Source: Martelella mediterranea
GTDB taxonomy: Bacteria > Pseudomonadota > Alphaproteobacteria > Rhizobiales > Rhizobiaceae
Direction of reading: 5' to 3'
NCBI RefSeq assembly: GCF_021021415.1
Contig: NZ_JAINWJ010000008.1
Location: forward strand, 124,001 to 188,000
Length of the DNA stretch: 64,000 bases
The notes under the pieces are model-generated. The model worked only from the letters and a program-made list of their open reading frames with translations. It was not told the DNA's origin and made no database searches. Below, in pieces: positions 17,816-27,151 of this stretch. Position 1 is the stretch's first letter. Every line of letters starts with the position of its first letter. The position numbers and the translations under genes are program-made.

Positions 17816-18202
17816 ATAGGTCTCCCCTGTCATAAAGGCTGGATGCGCACCAGCGTGATCTTCAGAAAAACGTCTTCGTCGACGATACCCGCCAAGGTAA
17901 ATAACTGAAAAGTATCGACTTTATATTTTCCGCCCGGTTCCGGAGACGTTTCCAGAGTCCAGAAGCCGAGGAGGAGCCGCTTCGATCTGAAGTCCCGCTT
18001 TGTGGTAAGAAGGATATGAGTAAGATATTGCGCGATAAACTGTCAGGATTGACAGTTGTAAGGTCTTGGGAACGGAGGCATGCTTGATAATCTGTGACCG
18101 GCATGTCGTTTTGCGAACGCGCCCGACGCGACCTCCCCGGGCGACGCGGCCTGCGACCGCCAACCAAGTTTTCCACGCGTTAAAGCAGGTTCTCGACTGG
18201 AA
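17816..18202. promoter_or_regulatory. divergent control region of ureA and FUSC gene
   Basis: This 387-bp AT-richer gap separates ureA from the divergent membrane-protein gene. It contains a perfect inverted repeat AACTGTCA-ggat-TGACAGTT at 18038-18057, a plausible repressor or activator site. I saw no convincing sigma-54 (GG-N10-GC) element. The minus strand from about 18045 to 17831 is open and protein-like at its end, but has no credible start codon, so no gene is called. Confidence 0.45.
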
Positions 18203-19162
18203 ATGCGCTTGATCGATTTTGGCGGAAAAGGTCGAAGCGCAGCCATAATGGCGCTGGCCATCATCGCACCCTGGGTTGCGGGCATGGCCGCAGGCGAAAC
18301 CGCGCACGGCATGGTTGCCTCCTTCGGGGCCTATCTGCTTGGCGTCTCGTTTCCTCGTCTTCCGCCGTCCGGCCGCGTTCCGCTGCTGCTCGTCTCCGCT
18401 GTAGCCATCAGCCTGTTCGCAACGCTGGGCGCTTCGGTTTCGCTGGGGTCAAGTCTGTTTTTCGCCGGTGCGGTGATCGCGGCGCTGGCGCAATGCCTCG
18501 GCGAACTGAAAGGCGGCTATCTTCGCCTGCCGATCGCCCTTGGCGCGCTCGCCTATTTTCTCTCAGTCGGTCAGGTGCCGGCCGGAGGGATTCCCGCCTA
18601 TGGTCTGAGCTTTCTCGCCGGAACGCTCTGGGCGGGCGTTTTCGTCAGTCTCGCCATTCCCCTGGCCGTCTCTCCGCCCGAAAGCGGCCGGCTCGCCATT
18701 GCGGCGGATCCCGGCCAGCGGCGGTTTGCCGCCGGCATGGTCGGCGTTGCGCTTGCGGGAAGCGGCATCGCCTGCTTGCTGCCCGGCTCCCATCCGTGCT
18801 GGCTTCCGGCCGCCGGCCTCAGGGTGATGAAGCCGACGCGGCAGCAGACGCTCTACCGGATGAAGGCACGAGGCCTCGGCACCACGCTCGGCGCAGCAGC
18901 CGGCGGGCTGATCCTCGGCCTGTCTCCCATCCCGTGGCTCCATGCCGCGCTTGTGGGCGGGCTCGTTTTCACCATGCTGATGATCGGCGCCAAGAAATAT
19001 GCGCCGTGGTCGTTCTGCCTGACAGCGATCGCGCTGGCCTTCAATCTGCAGGCGGATGGCAGCGTTCTCGAGATCACGGCGAACCGCGTGCTGCTGACGA
19101 TCGGCGGGATCGCGCTTGCCGCGCTGACATTGCCGCTGCTGGTAAACGCCAGGAAATCCTGA
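18203..19162 (+). CDS. FUSC-like membrane protein
   Basis: 319 residues, almost wholly hydrophobic, with about eight to ten predicted membrane segments arranged as two halves. The second half carries GLRVMKPTRQQTLYRMKARGLGTTLGAAAGGLI, which matches the FUSC-family motif in which a cytosolic loop leads into RxxGTxxGA and the next helix. The full-size FUSC efflux pumps have long soluble domains; this is a short form with membrane parts only. It is divergent from the urease operon. Export of aromatic acids is typical of distant relatives; the substrate here is unknown. Confidence 0.65.
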   Translation: MRLIDFGGKGRSAAIMALAIIAPWVAGMAAGETAHGMVASFGAYLLGVSFPRLPPSGRVPLLLVSAVAISLFATLGASVSLGSSLFFAGAVIAALAQCLGELKGGYLRLPIALGALAYFLSVGQVPAGGIPAYGLSFLAGTLWAGVFVSLAIPLAVSPPESGRLAIAADPGQRRFAAGMVGVALAGSGIACLLPGSHPCWLPAAGLRVMKPTRQQTLYRMKARGLGTTLGAAAGGLILGLSPIPWLHAALVGGLVFTMLMIGAKKYAPWSFCLTAIALAFNLQADGSVLEITANRVLLTIGGIALAALTLPLLVNARKS

Positions 19163-19400
19163 GCGACCCGCAGAAACGGTCAGGCGCCCTTGCCGCCCGT
19201 GCCCTATCGCCCGCCCCTTGGGGCGGATGCCCGCCACACACTATTGATCTCTCGAGCATCCGATGGCGCTTGCCACGGATGTCAGGCCTTACAGTTTCCT
19301 CCTTCTTCCATTGCGCCTAGTGTCTGCCGCAGATAGGTCGGACAGGGCTGAACATATCAGCGCCTCCCAAAAAGACGTATCGAGAGGTAGAAAGTCCTGA

Positions 19401-21089
19401 ATGATTGAATGGCTCTTCGCCACCTTGCGGGAAAATGTGGAAATACCGCTCTTTCTCTGCCTTGTCGTCGGTTTCACCGTGGGGCGGGTTCAGGTCAAGG
19501 GCATCTCGCTTGGCGAAGTGACCGCCACGTTGCTTGCGGCGCTCGCCATCGGCCAGATCGGCTTCGAAATCTCGCCGAAGATGAAGTTCGTGTTCTTCTC
19601 GCTCTATCTGTTCGCCGTCGGTTACAGCGCCGGTCCGCAATTCGTCCGCGCCCTGTTCGAGGGCGGTTTCAAGCAGGCGGGGTTTGCGGTCGTCGTCTGT
19701 ATCATGAGCCTGCTCAGCGTCTATGCCGTCGCCCGGCTTGCCGGTCTTGATGTGGGCGCGGCGGCAGGATTCTTCGCCGGCTCAGCAACCACTTCGCCAT
19801 CTCTCCCGCTTTCCGAAACCGCGATCGCGAAGTCGTCCATGGCGGCGGCGGCCAAGGCCCACGCGCTCGACCTCATGCCGGCTGCCTTCTCCATCAGCTT
19901 CATCATAGGTACGCTCAGTTCCGTGATCGTGCTGGCGTTTGTCGGGCCCCGGCTTCTGAAAATCGATCTCGCCGCCGCCTGCCGCGCCTATGTCGAAAAA
20001 ATGGGCGGCGATGACAGCAAGGCCCGTCGGGGAACCGCCTGGCATCAATATGTCGCGCGCGCCTATCGCGTCGATGAAAAATCCCCGCTGGTCGGCCTCA
20101 ACGTCGCCGATGCCGAGCATTTCTTCGACAATCACCGGCTTTTCCTGGCGCGGCTGCGGCGAAACGGCGAGATCATGGAGGCCACCACCTCCGTCACGAT
20201 CGCGGCCGGGGACATCATCGCCCTTGCCGGATCGCGACACGTGCTGTTGAGCGAAGTCAGCAAGGTGCTCGAGGAAGTCGACGACGCGGAACTGCTCGGC
20301 GTCCAGGTCGAGGGCACCGACGTGCTGATCACATCGAGCGCGTTGGCCGGCGAGACGCTGAAGGCGCTCGCGGACATTCCCGAGACGCGCGGCGTGTTCA
20401 TCACCGCTATCCATCGCGGAGCCCTGTCCGTGTCAATCCCGGTTTTTGCTGACACGATGCTTTATCGCGGCGACGTCATCCGAATCATCGGCCGCCCCAC
20501 CGACATCGCCGGCTTCGCCAAGAAATTCGGCTATCTCGACAGGGAAACCGAGCGCGCCGACATCGCCTTCATCAGCGCCGCGATCGTCGCCGGCGCCGTG
20601 ATCGGCGCGCTGAGTTTCCGGGTCGGCGAGGTGCCGCTGACGCTGTCGACGGCGGGCGGCATCCTGCTCATCGGCCTCTTCTTCGGCTGGCTCCGTTCGG
20701 TACACCCGGTCTTCGGCCGGGTGCCCGGGGCCACGCTGTGGTTCATGAATTCGATCGGCCTCAACCTGTTCATCGCGGCACTTGGCCTTGCCGCCGCGCC
20801 CGCTCTTGCCGGCGGGCTGAAGGAACTGGGCCCTGTCTTCCTGCTCTGGAGCCTGGTCGCCTCCATTGTCCCGTCGCTGCTGGCGATCTATCTCGGGAAA
20901 TATGTCTTCCGCTTCGATGACGCCATTCTGTTCGGCTGCTGCGCGGGCGCGCGGAAATCTTCCCCGGCGCTGGCGATGCTGACGGAGAAGGCGGAGAGCC
21001 AGGTGCCGGCCATCGGGTTTTCGGTCGGGTACGCGGTCTCCACCACGCTGCTGATCCTGTTCGGCCTGGTGATCGTGATGATGATGTGA
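19401..21089 (+). CDS. AspT/YidE-type antiporter with two RCK_C domains
   Basis: 562 residues. The layout is that of the aspartate:alanine exchanger (AAEx/AspT) superfamily: an N-terminal membrane half (to about residue 190, with LFAVGYSAGPQF and GFFAGSATTSPSLPL), a central soluble part with two TrkA-C/RCK_C modules (about 210-375), and a C-terminal membrane half (about 385-560, with GGILLIGLFFGWLRSVHPVFG). Transport substrate cannot be read; the family exchanges amino or dicarboxylic acids. It is a single gene, with no aspartate decarboxylase nearby. Confidence 0.82.
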   Translation: MIEWLFATLRENVEIPLFLCLVVGFTVGRVQVKGISLGEVTATLLAALAIGQIGFEISPKMKFVFFSLYLFAVGYSAGPQFVRALFEGGFKQAGFAVVVCIMSLLSVYAVARLAGLDVGAAAGFFAGSATTSPSLPLSETAIAKSSMAAAAKAHALDLMPAAFSISFIIGTLSSVIVLAFVGPRLLKIDLAAACRAYVEKMGGDDSKARRGTAWHQYVARAYRVDEKSPLVGLNVADAEHFFDNHRLFLARLRRNGEIMEATTSVTIAAGDIIALAGSRHVLLSEVSKVLEEVDDAELLGVQVEGTDVLITSSALAGETLKALADIPETRGVFITAIHRGALSVSIPVFADTMLYRGDVIRIIGRPTDIAGFAKKFGYLDRETERADIAFISAAIVAGAVIGALSFRVGEVPLTLSTAGGILLIGLFFGWLRSVHPVFGRVPGATLWFMNSIGLNLFIAALGLAAAPALAGGLKELGPVFLLWSLVASIVPSLLAIYLGKYVFRFDDAILFGCCAGARKSSPALAMLTEKAESQVPAIGFSVGYAVSTTLLILFGLVIVMMM

Positions 21090-21113
21090 GGCGGGCGGGC
21101 CAAGGATCGATGA

Positions 21114-22457
21114 TCAGGCCAGACCCGTCTTGTCCTCGCCCTTTGCCGCCGGGTCGATGCCGGCCTGTTTCAGTGTGCGTTCCAGCAACTGGTCGTAGAT
21201 CGGGCGTCCACCGATCCATTCGGCGACCATGTTGGCGGTCATGCAGGTGACGATCAGCGGCATCACCATGCTATAGGCCCCGGTCAGTTCCAGCGTCAGC
21301 ACCACGCCGACGATCGGCGCGCGCACGGAGGCGGAAAACAGTCCACCCATCGCCGCCATGCCGAAGGCGAGCGGTATGCCGTGGGGCGTCACCAGTTCGA
21401 CGATGCCGCCGAAGGCCAGACCGACGCACATCGAAAGCGCCAGGATCGGCGCGAAAATGCCGCCCGGCGTGCCCGCCGAATAGCTCGCCGTCATGGTGAC
21501 GTAGCGGATTACGGCAAGCGCCAGCAGAACCTGAAGGCTGGCGCTGTGGGCGGCAAGCGAGGTGACCACATGCTCGCCTCCGGTCACCGCAAGCGGCATC
21601 GTCACGAACAATCCACCGACGACGAGACCGACAACCGCCGGATAGAGATAGGGCACGCGCGCGTTAAGGCGGCCGGCAAACGAGCCCGTCCACATCAGCG
21701 CCGCGTTGAGGCTGACGCCCAGGAAACCAAGCAGCACCCCGAGGACAACGAAGGCGGGCAGCAGGTAGAGTTCCGGGCTCGCCACCGCCATCGAGAAATC
21801 CGGCGCCGTGCCGCCGATGATCTGGGTCATCACCGTCGCCAGCACCGCGGCGATGATCACGCCCATATAGGTGCGGAAGGTATAGGGAAACTGCCGGTGG
21901 GTTTCCTCGACGATGAACAGGATGGCGGCGAGCGGCGCATTGAAGGCGCAGGCGAGACCGGCGGCCGCGCCGGCGCCCAGCATGCCGCGCCGCTCGGTTT
22001 CGCTGACCCTGAAGAAATCGGTGATCGCCGCCGAAAACGAAGCGCCGATATGGATCGTCGGACCCTCGCGGCCGAGCACCAGCCCCGACGCGATCGAGAC
22101 GATGCCGGTCAGGAACTTGATCGGCAGCACTCTTTGCCACCGAACGGTGCGCAAGCCCTGCATGGCGCCTTCGATCTCCTGGACCCCGCTGCCGCCGGCC
22201 TCGGGCGAATAGCGGCGGACGACGTAGACCGAAAGCAATGTCGCGCACATCGTGATCAGGGCGGCAGCGGCGACAAGCACGACGCCATCGACATGCGTTG
22301 CGAGGACGCGGGGCCATGCTTGCAGCCAGTCGATCAGGAGATGGAACACGGACCCGACGGACCCCGTCAGAATTCCCGCCAGCGCCGCAAGGGCGACGAA
22401 GCGGATCTGCGCGTTCCGGCTTCCCGGTTGCTCGAGCTCTTCTGCGGAATTGTCCAT
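21114..22457 (-). CDS. CLC-type chloride channel/H+ exchanger
   Basis: 447 residues with the CLC fold. GGSGVQEIEGA is the first anion-binding loop (usually GSGIPE, here with V-Q), GREGPTIHIG holds the external gating glutamate, and FNAPLAAILFIVEETHRQF holds the internal proton glutamate. Having both glutamates suggests a Cl-/H+ exchanger rather than a channel. It ends without regulatory CBS domains. Convergent with the AspT-like gene (24 bp apart), so probably its own transcription unit. Confidence 0.9.
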   Translation of the reverse strand: MDNSAEELEQPGSRNAQIRFVALAALAGILTGSVGSVFHLLIDWLQAWPRVLATHVDGVVLVAAAALITMCATLLSVYVVRRYSPEAGGSGVQEIEGAMQGLRTVRWQRVLPIKFLTGIVSIASGLVLGREGPTIHIGASFSAAITDFFRVSETERRGMLGAGAAAGLACAFNAPLAAILFIVEETHRQFPYTFRTYMGVIIAAVLATVMTQIIGGTAPDFSMAVASPELYLLPAFVVLGVLLGFLGVSLNAALMWTGSFAGRLNARVPYLYPAVVGLVVGGLFVTMPLAVTGGEHVVTSLAAHSASLQVLLALAVIRYVTMTASYSAGTPGGIFAPILALSMCVGLAFGGIVELVTPHGIPLAFGMAAMGGLFSASVRAPIVGVVLTLELTGAYSMVMPLIVTCMTANMVAEWIGGRPIYDQLLERTLKQAGIDPAAKGEDKTGLA

Positions 22458-22782
22458 GGCACTTCATCGTCCGGAGGAGAATTTAAAAGAATGAGCAACG
22501 ATTCCGTGATCGCTACGTCCTGCCTGGGGGGCAGGACCTGCGCTCTTGCAGGCCAGATCTGCTGATAGTCAGCCTGCGCGCGAAGGGTCAACTGTATGGT
22601 CTGACATGTTGTTCGGCCGGTTGCGGCAACCTACAAATACCGTGTTAGATTAGCAGCGACGGCGCGCGTGCCTGACCGCGCTGCGCGGTCTCCGCCGCTG
22701 GTCCGGCCTGCTCCGTGGCGAAACGCGGAGCCGTCTCCGGCGCGGCACACCGTCCACCCGTGAAGACGACAAAGGAAACACC
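22458..22782. other. divergent intergenic region, no gene seen
   Basis: This 325-bp gap holds the promoters of the CLC gene (minus) and the envelope-protein gene (plus). CCGTGTTAGATT near 22640 looks like a -10 region for the plus side. Downstream of it lies a GC-rich leader with several small inverted repeats and a purine-rich ribosome site just before 22783. No ORF in it has family-like sequence. Confidence 0.4.
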
Positions 22783-24012
22783 ATGTCCCGCTCAACTCTG
22801 ACACTTCTGGCAAGCCTCCTTGCGGCAACGACCGCGCATGCGCAGGACATGCGTTCGATTTCCGGCGAGGCCGTCATGCGCGAGCGCATGGCGCTGCCGG
22901 ATGATGCCGAACTCGTCGTCGAGGCGCGCGGTTTTCAAAATGCCCTGCTGGCGACGCACAGCAATGAGTCGAACGGCCGGCAGGTGCCATGGCCGTTCGA
23001 ACTGGCCATCCCGCAAGGCGTCGCGGCGAAGCTGACAGCGGCCATCCGGATCGACGGCGCCAACCGGTTTGTGAGCGAACCGGTCATGATCGCGGCGGGA
23101 AACAATGATGCCGATATCGGAGACATCATGCTGACGGCGTTCACGCCCGCAGCCTTCAGCAGCGCCTTCATGTGCGGCGATATTCGCCTTCAGGTCGGCT
23201 TTCAGGGCGAGGAAGCGGTGGTCGAGACCGATGAGGGGATTTACCACCTCGCCCCGGCAATCTCCGCGGACGGCGCGAAATACCAGTCCGAGGACGGCCG
23301 AAACGTCTTCTGGAGCAAGGGCGACAGCGCGATGGTGACGCTCGACGGCCAGGACCTGCCGGATTGCGTCATGATGCCGGCCGAGGCGGAAAATTCATGG
23401 TCGGCGCAGGGCAATGAACCGGGCTGGCGCGCCGTCATAACAGGCGACCGGTTTATGCTGGACATGAATTACGGCGAAGACCGCCTCGATCTCCGCCTGC
23501 CGGAGCCCGCGGTTGTCGACGGGGCCTATCGCTACGGTTTCGACCAGTACGCCCTCGCCTTCACCGTACGAGCCGGCCTGTGCCAGGATGACATGAGCGG
23601 CCGGCTGTTTCCGCAAAGCGTGGAACTGGAAACGGCAATCGGAACGCTGAAGGGCTGCGGCGGCGATACGCTCGACCTGCTGACCGGCCCCGAATGGACC
23701 GTCGACAGGATCGACGGCAACGCGCTCGACGAGACCGCCAATCGCCCCGCCTTCTCGATCAGCGAGGAAGGCCAGATCTTCGGAACCACCGGCTGCAACC
23801 GCTTCACCGGGGCGTTCTCCGTCAATGGCGAGGGCGGCGTCGCGATCGGCCCGCTGGCGTCAACGCGAATGGCCTGCGACGACGCCTTGATGAAGCAGGA
23901 GCAATCTTTCCTCGAGGCACTGGATGCGAGCGAAAGTTTCGACTTCAGCCCGGACGGCGCGCTGTTGCTTACGTCGGGCGCCGAAACGCTTATCGAGGCG
24001 AGTCGCAGATAG
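22783..24012 (+). CDS. four-module envelope protein (YbaY-like, MliC, COG3650-like, META)
   Basis: 409 residues with a Sec signal (cut near AHA-Q, residue 20). Residues 24-125 resemble the YbaY/secretion-lipoprotein beta domain. Residues 127-197 look like an MliC/PliC lysozyme-inhibitor module, with Cys131 and Cys195 placed to form its disulfide. Residues 204-295 (SWSAQGNEPGW) match the COG3650 type often fused to inhibitors. Residues 297-405 are a META/HslJ domain with the signature GTTGCNRFTGAF (334-345). The likely role is periplasmic protection, including against host lysozyme. A remnant of a paralogue's end lies at 9648-9719. Confidence 0.78.
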   Translation: MSRSTLTLLASLLAATTAHAQDMRSISGEAVMRERMALPDDAELVVEARGFQNALLATHSNESNGRQVPWPFELAIPQGVAAKLTAAIRIDGANRFVSEPVMIAAGNNDADIGDIMLTAFTPAAFSSAFMCGDIRLQVGFQGEEAVVETDEGIYHLAPAISADGAKYQSEDGRNVFWSKGDSAMVTLDGQDLPDCVMMPAEAENSWSAQGNEPGWRAVITGDRFMLDMNYGEDRLDLRLPEPAVVDGAYRYGFDQYALAFTVRAGLCQDDMSGRLFPQSVELETAIGTLKGCGGDTLDLLTGPEWTVDRIDGNALDETANRPAFSISEEGQIFGTTGCNRFTGAFSVNGEGGVAIGPLASTRMACDDALMKQEQSFLEALDASESFDFSPDGALLLTSGAETLIEASRR

Positions 24013-24109
24013 TCGTGCACTTTTTCGGGGGAAGAAGCGCCGTCCTGCTGCGGGAAGGTTGCGAGCAGCATGGCTGCCCAATTTTGTAGGCAATGTTACT
24101 GCGCGCGGG

Positions 24110-24655
24110 CCCGACCAGAAACAAGATCGATGAAAGATCAAGCGCCTGCGCAGGGATCATGTCCGGCGCACTGACAACGACCTTCGCCAACGAACCGGCA
24201 TTGCTCACAAACCAGCGAGGGAACCGGGTGAAGGTGTAGTCGCGCTGGGAATAGGCCGTGGAGCGCAGCCGCTCGTGAATGGCGAAGCGGTTGCAGAAGT
24301 CGCCGCGCCGCCGGTATTGGCGTTGTATTCCAGCTTCCGCAGGTCCGGCAGCCTGGCGACGATCTGCGGCATGTCGATGAAGCGGGCGTCATCGCATCAC
24401 AATCCATTTCTTCGCCCATCGATCAGAGCCTTCATTTGCGCGTTCAGCGTTGCATATTTCTCCGGCGCGATGTCGATTTCCAGCGGTTCCTTGCGCGCGG
24501 CGATGAGAATGCCGACGCCGATGACATCCTTGCCGACCTCGAAGATTGCGGAGAACCGGTTTTCCGGCAGAAGCGCGGGATTGATGAAGGCGGCGGCGCG
24601 TTCGAGGTCGTCGCCGGGGGCGGGTAGGCAACGAAGAAGTGCGGCGGCGCATGAA
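24110..24655 (-). pseudogene. frameshifted gene remnant downstream of the phn operon
   Basis: On the minus strand, good coding sequence passes between three frames. One frame reads FSAIFEVGKDVIGVGILIA and continues to MKALIDGR before a stop; the next reads DDARFIDMPQIVARLPDLRKL; the third reads FCNRFAIHERLRSTAYSQRD and FVSNAGSLAKVVVSAPDMI. At least two frameshifts and a premature stop therefore split what was one gene. I do not recognise the family. It is co-directional with phnDCEE and could be the last gene of that operon, now dead. Confidence 0.5.
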
Positions 24656-24662
24656 ATCGCTT

Positions 24663-25472
24663 CTAGATGATCGCCTGCCGCACCTTGGCCGATACCCATT
24701 CCGACATGATGACCGTTGCCAGGATGACGATCAGTATCATTGTAACCTGCGGCCAGGCCAGCACATTGAGCGATGATTGCAGCTTCAGCCCCAGGCCGCC
24801 AGCGCCGACAAGGCCGAGAATCGCGCTTTCGCGGATATTGATGTCCCAGCGGAACACGGTGATGCCCCAGAAGGCGGGCTGGACCTGCGGAACGATGGCG
24901 TAATCCAGAACCTGGGCGTGACTGGCGCCAGTCGCGGCAATGGCCTCGACCTGGTTCGCATCCACCTCTTCGATCGCCTCGTAAAGCAGCTTGCCGATGA
25001 AGCCGACGGAGCGCAGGCCGATGGCGATGACGCCGGCCAGCAGGCCCGGCCCCATGATGGCAACCAGAAGCAGCGCCCAGATCAGCGAATTGATCGACCG
25101 GCTGGCCACGATGATAAACAGGGCCGCAGGCCGCAGGATCATGGCCGACGGCGTGGTGTTGCGCGCCGCCAGAAAGGCGACCGGCAAGGCAAGAACGACA
25201 CCCAGCATGGTGCCGAGCGTGGCCATGTTCAAGGTATCCCAGAGCGGCGCCCAGAGTTCATTCATATAGGAGAGACGCGGCGGCCACATGCGGCTGCCGA
25301 TATCGGCGGCCTGTTTCGGCGCATCGGTCACGAAAGCCCAGATCGTGTTCTCGGTCATGACCTGCCAGCACCACACGGTCAGCGCAACGAGGCAGAACCA
25401 GCCGGCCCAGGTCATCAGCGACTGCCGCGATGTGCGCCGGCGCCAGACCGCCGGATAGGTGTTTTCGCTCAT
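24663..25472 (-). CDS. phnE: phosphonate-type ABC permease PhnE (second copy)
   Basis: Inner-membrane permease of the phosphate/phosphite/phosphonate class, 269 residues with about six segments. The EAA-like coupling loop reads LLYEAIEEVDANQVEAIAATGASHAQVLDYAIVPQ, and NIRESAILGLVGAGGLGL is the family's C-terminal motif. Its ATG overlaps the first permease's stop codon by 4 nt, so the two are co-translated and likely form a heterodimer. Confidence 0.9.
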   Translation of the reverse strand: MSENTYPAVWRRRTSRQSLMTWAGWFCLVALTVWCWQVMTENTIWAFVTDAPKQAADIGSRMWPPRLSYMNELWAPLWDTLNMATLGTMLGVVLALPVAFLAARNTTPSAMILRPAALFIIVASRSINSLIWALLLVAIMGPGLLAGVIAIGLRSVGFIGKLLYEAIEEVDANQVEAIAATGASHAQVLDYAIVPQVQPAFWGITVFRWDINIRESAILGLVGAGGLGLKLQSSLNVLAWPQVTMILIVILATVIMSEWVSAKVRQAII

Positions 25473-26269
25473 TGCAGGAACTTTCGAAGGTAGCTGGAAC
25501 CGTATTCGGCGACCATCACCAGCAGGATGATGATCAGGATGATCGCGCCGGCGCTGTCATACTCGTAGCGATCGATGGCGGTGTTGAGCGTTGCGCCGAT
25601 GCCCCCCGCGCCGACGATCCCGATCACCGCGCTTTCGCGGAAGTTGATGTCGAGGCGATAGAGCGACAGACCGATGAGGCGTGGCATCACCTGCGGCTGG
25701 ATGGCGTAATTGATCATCTGCATCCACGATGCGCCGGTTGCCTTGATCGCCTCCGCCTGCGCCTCGTCGATATCCTCGATATCTTCCGCCAGGAGCTTGG
25801 ACAGGAAGCCGATCGTGGCAAAACTCAGGGTCAGGAAACCGGCAAACGGGCCAAAGCCGAACATCGCCACGAGGAAGATCGCGATGATGATTTCCTGCAG
25901 TGACCGGCTGACGGCGATGATCGCGCGGCAGACAAGGTAGACGATCCGGGGCGAGACATTGCGCGCCGCGCCGATGCCGATGGGCACGGAGATGATGACG
26001 CCCGCCACTGTCGAGGTCAGCGTCATGGTCAGGCTCTCGATCAGGCCTCTGGAGATATCGTTCCAGCGACTGGTAAAGTCGGGCTGCAGGAAGCCGCCGA
26101 GAAAACGCGCGCCGCGCGCCCATCCTTCGGCAATGCGCGCCCAGTTCGGGTCAAGCGTGGCGAGTGCGAGAACCAACCAGACCGCGAAGCCGATCTGAAG
26201 CGCTATCCGCCAGCCGCGATGGGTGAACACCTGCGGCGGACGTTTCCAGGTCGATGGATAGTCACTCAT
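25469..26269 (-). CDS. phnE: phosphonate-type ABC permease PhnE (first copy)
   Basis: 266 residues, about six membrane segments. The coupling loop [35 protein letters not shown] and [17 protein letters not shown] mark the PhnE family. It is a paralogue of the next gene, as usual for phnCDE1E2 systems. Four-base overlaps join it to phnC on one side and to the second phnE on the other. Confidence 0.92.
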   Translation of the reverse strand: MSDYPSTWKRPPQVFTHRGWRIALQIGFAVWLVLALATLDPNWARIAEGWARGARFLGGFLQPDFTSRWNDISRGLIESLTMTLTSTVAGVIISVPIGIGAARNVSPRIVYLVCRAIIAVSRSLQEIIIAIFLVAMFGFGPFAGFLTLSFATIGFLSKLLAEDIEDIDEAQAEAIKATGASWMQMINYAIQPQVMPRLIGLSLYRLDINFRESAVIGIVGAGGIGATLNTAIDRYEYDSAGAIILIIILLVMVAEYGSSYLRKFLQ

Positions 26270-27087
26270 GCGCCAAGTCTCGCAAGCTCAGCCGCCTGTT
26301 CGGCTTCGGCGCTCTCGTCTTCCTCCGCACCCTTGCGCATCGCGTTCCAGTCCTCGGCGCCGTAAATTTCGGTCAGGACCGTCTCGCCGAGGGCGTCGGC
26401 GGGACCGTCGAACACGATCTCGCCGGCGCGCAGGCCGATAATGCGCTGCATGAATTGCTGCGCCAGCGGCACGTCGTGGATGTTCACAATGGCGGGAAGA
26501 TTGCGTTCGGCGCAGATTTCGATCAGGAGCCGCATGATCTGTCGGCTGGTCTTGGGGTCAAGGCTTGCCGTCGGCTCGTCGACCAGCAGCAGTTCGGGTT
26601 CCTGGGCAAGCGCGCGGGCGATGCCGACACGTTGCCGCTGGCCGCCGGAGAGCGCGTCCGCGCGCTTGTCGGCCTGGTGCATCAGGCCGACCCGGTCCAG
26701 CAGCCGATAGGCAAGACCGATATCGTCCGCGCCGTAGCGGCGGGTAAAGCTGGTCCAGAATCCGACATAGCCCAGCCGGCCGGACAGAACATTTTCCATG
26801 ACGGTCAGCCGTTCGACCAGCGCATATTCCTGAAAGATCATGCCGATGCGGCGGCGCATGGCCCGCAATTCGCGCTGCCCCTGGCCCGTGATCGACCTGC
26901 CGGATATGGAGACCGAACCGGACGTTGGCTCGACAAGGCGGTTGATGCAGCGGATCAGCGTGGATTTTCCGGCGCCGGACGGGCCGATCAGCCCGACGAC
27001 CTGACCTTCGGGAACCGTCAGGCTCACATCGTTCAGTGCCTTGTCGCCGGTCTTGTATGTTTTGGTCAGCGATTTGAGTTCGAGCAT
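26266..27087 (-). CDS. phnC: phosphonate ABC transporter ATPase PhnC
   Basis: ABC ATPase, 273 residues. Walker [10 protein letters not shown] is at residues 35-43, the Q-loop sits in [19 protein letters not shown], the signature is [19 protein letters not shown], and Walker B is [13 protein letters not shown]. The [18 protein letters not shown] stretch is typical of PhnC. It powers the two PhnE permeases. It follows phnD by 64 bp, with a stem-loop between. Confidence 0.94.
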   Translation of the reverse strand: MLELKSLTKTYKTGDKALNDVSLTVPEGQVVGLIGPSGAGKSTLIRCINRLVEPTSGSVSISGRSITGQGQRELRAMRRRIGMIFQEYALVERLTVMENVLSGRLGYVGFWTSFTRRYGADDIGLAYRLLDRVGLMHQADKRADALSGGQRQRVGIARALAQEPELLLVDEPTASLDPKTSRQIMRLLIEICAERNLPAIVNIHDVPLAQQFMQRIIGLRAGEIVFDGPADALGETVLTEIYGAEDWNAMRKGAEEDESAEAEQAAELARLGA

Positions 27088-27105
27088 GACGGCTCCACAA
27101 TAGCG

Positions 27106-27132
27106 GAACGGGCGGATTTCCTCCGCCCGTTC
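27106..27132 (-). other. intercistronic stem-loop between phnD and phnC
   Basis: Perfect 11-bp arms (GAACGGGCGGA and TCCGCCCGTTC) with a 5-nt loop, 19 bp before phnD's stop codon end and upstream of phnC. There is no U-tract. Such hairpins commonly protect the binding-protein mRNA so that PhnD is made in excess over the permease. Confidence 0.65.
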
Positions 27133-27151
27133 GCAAGGATTGTACCGGATT

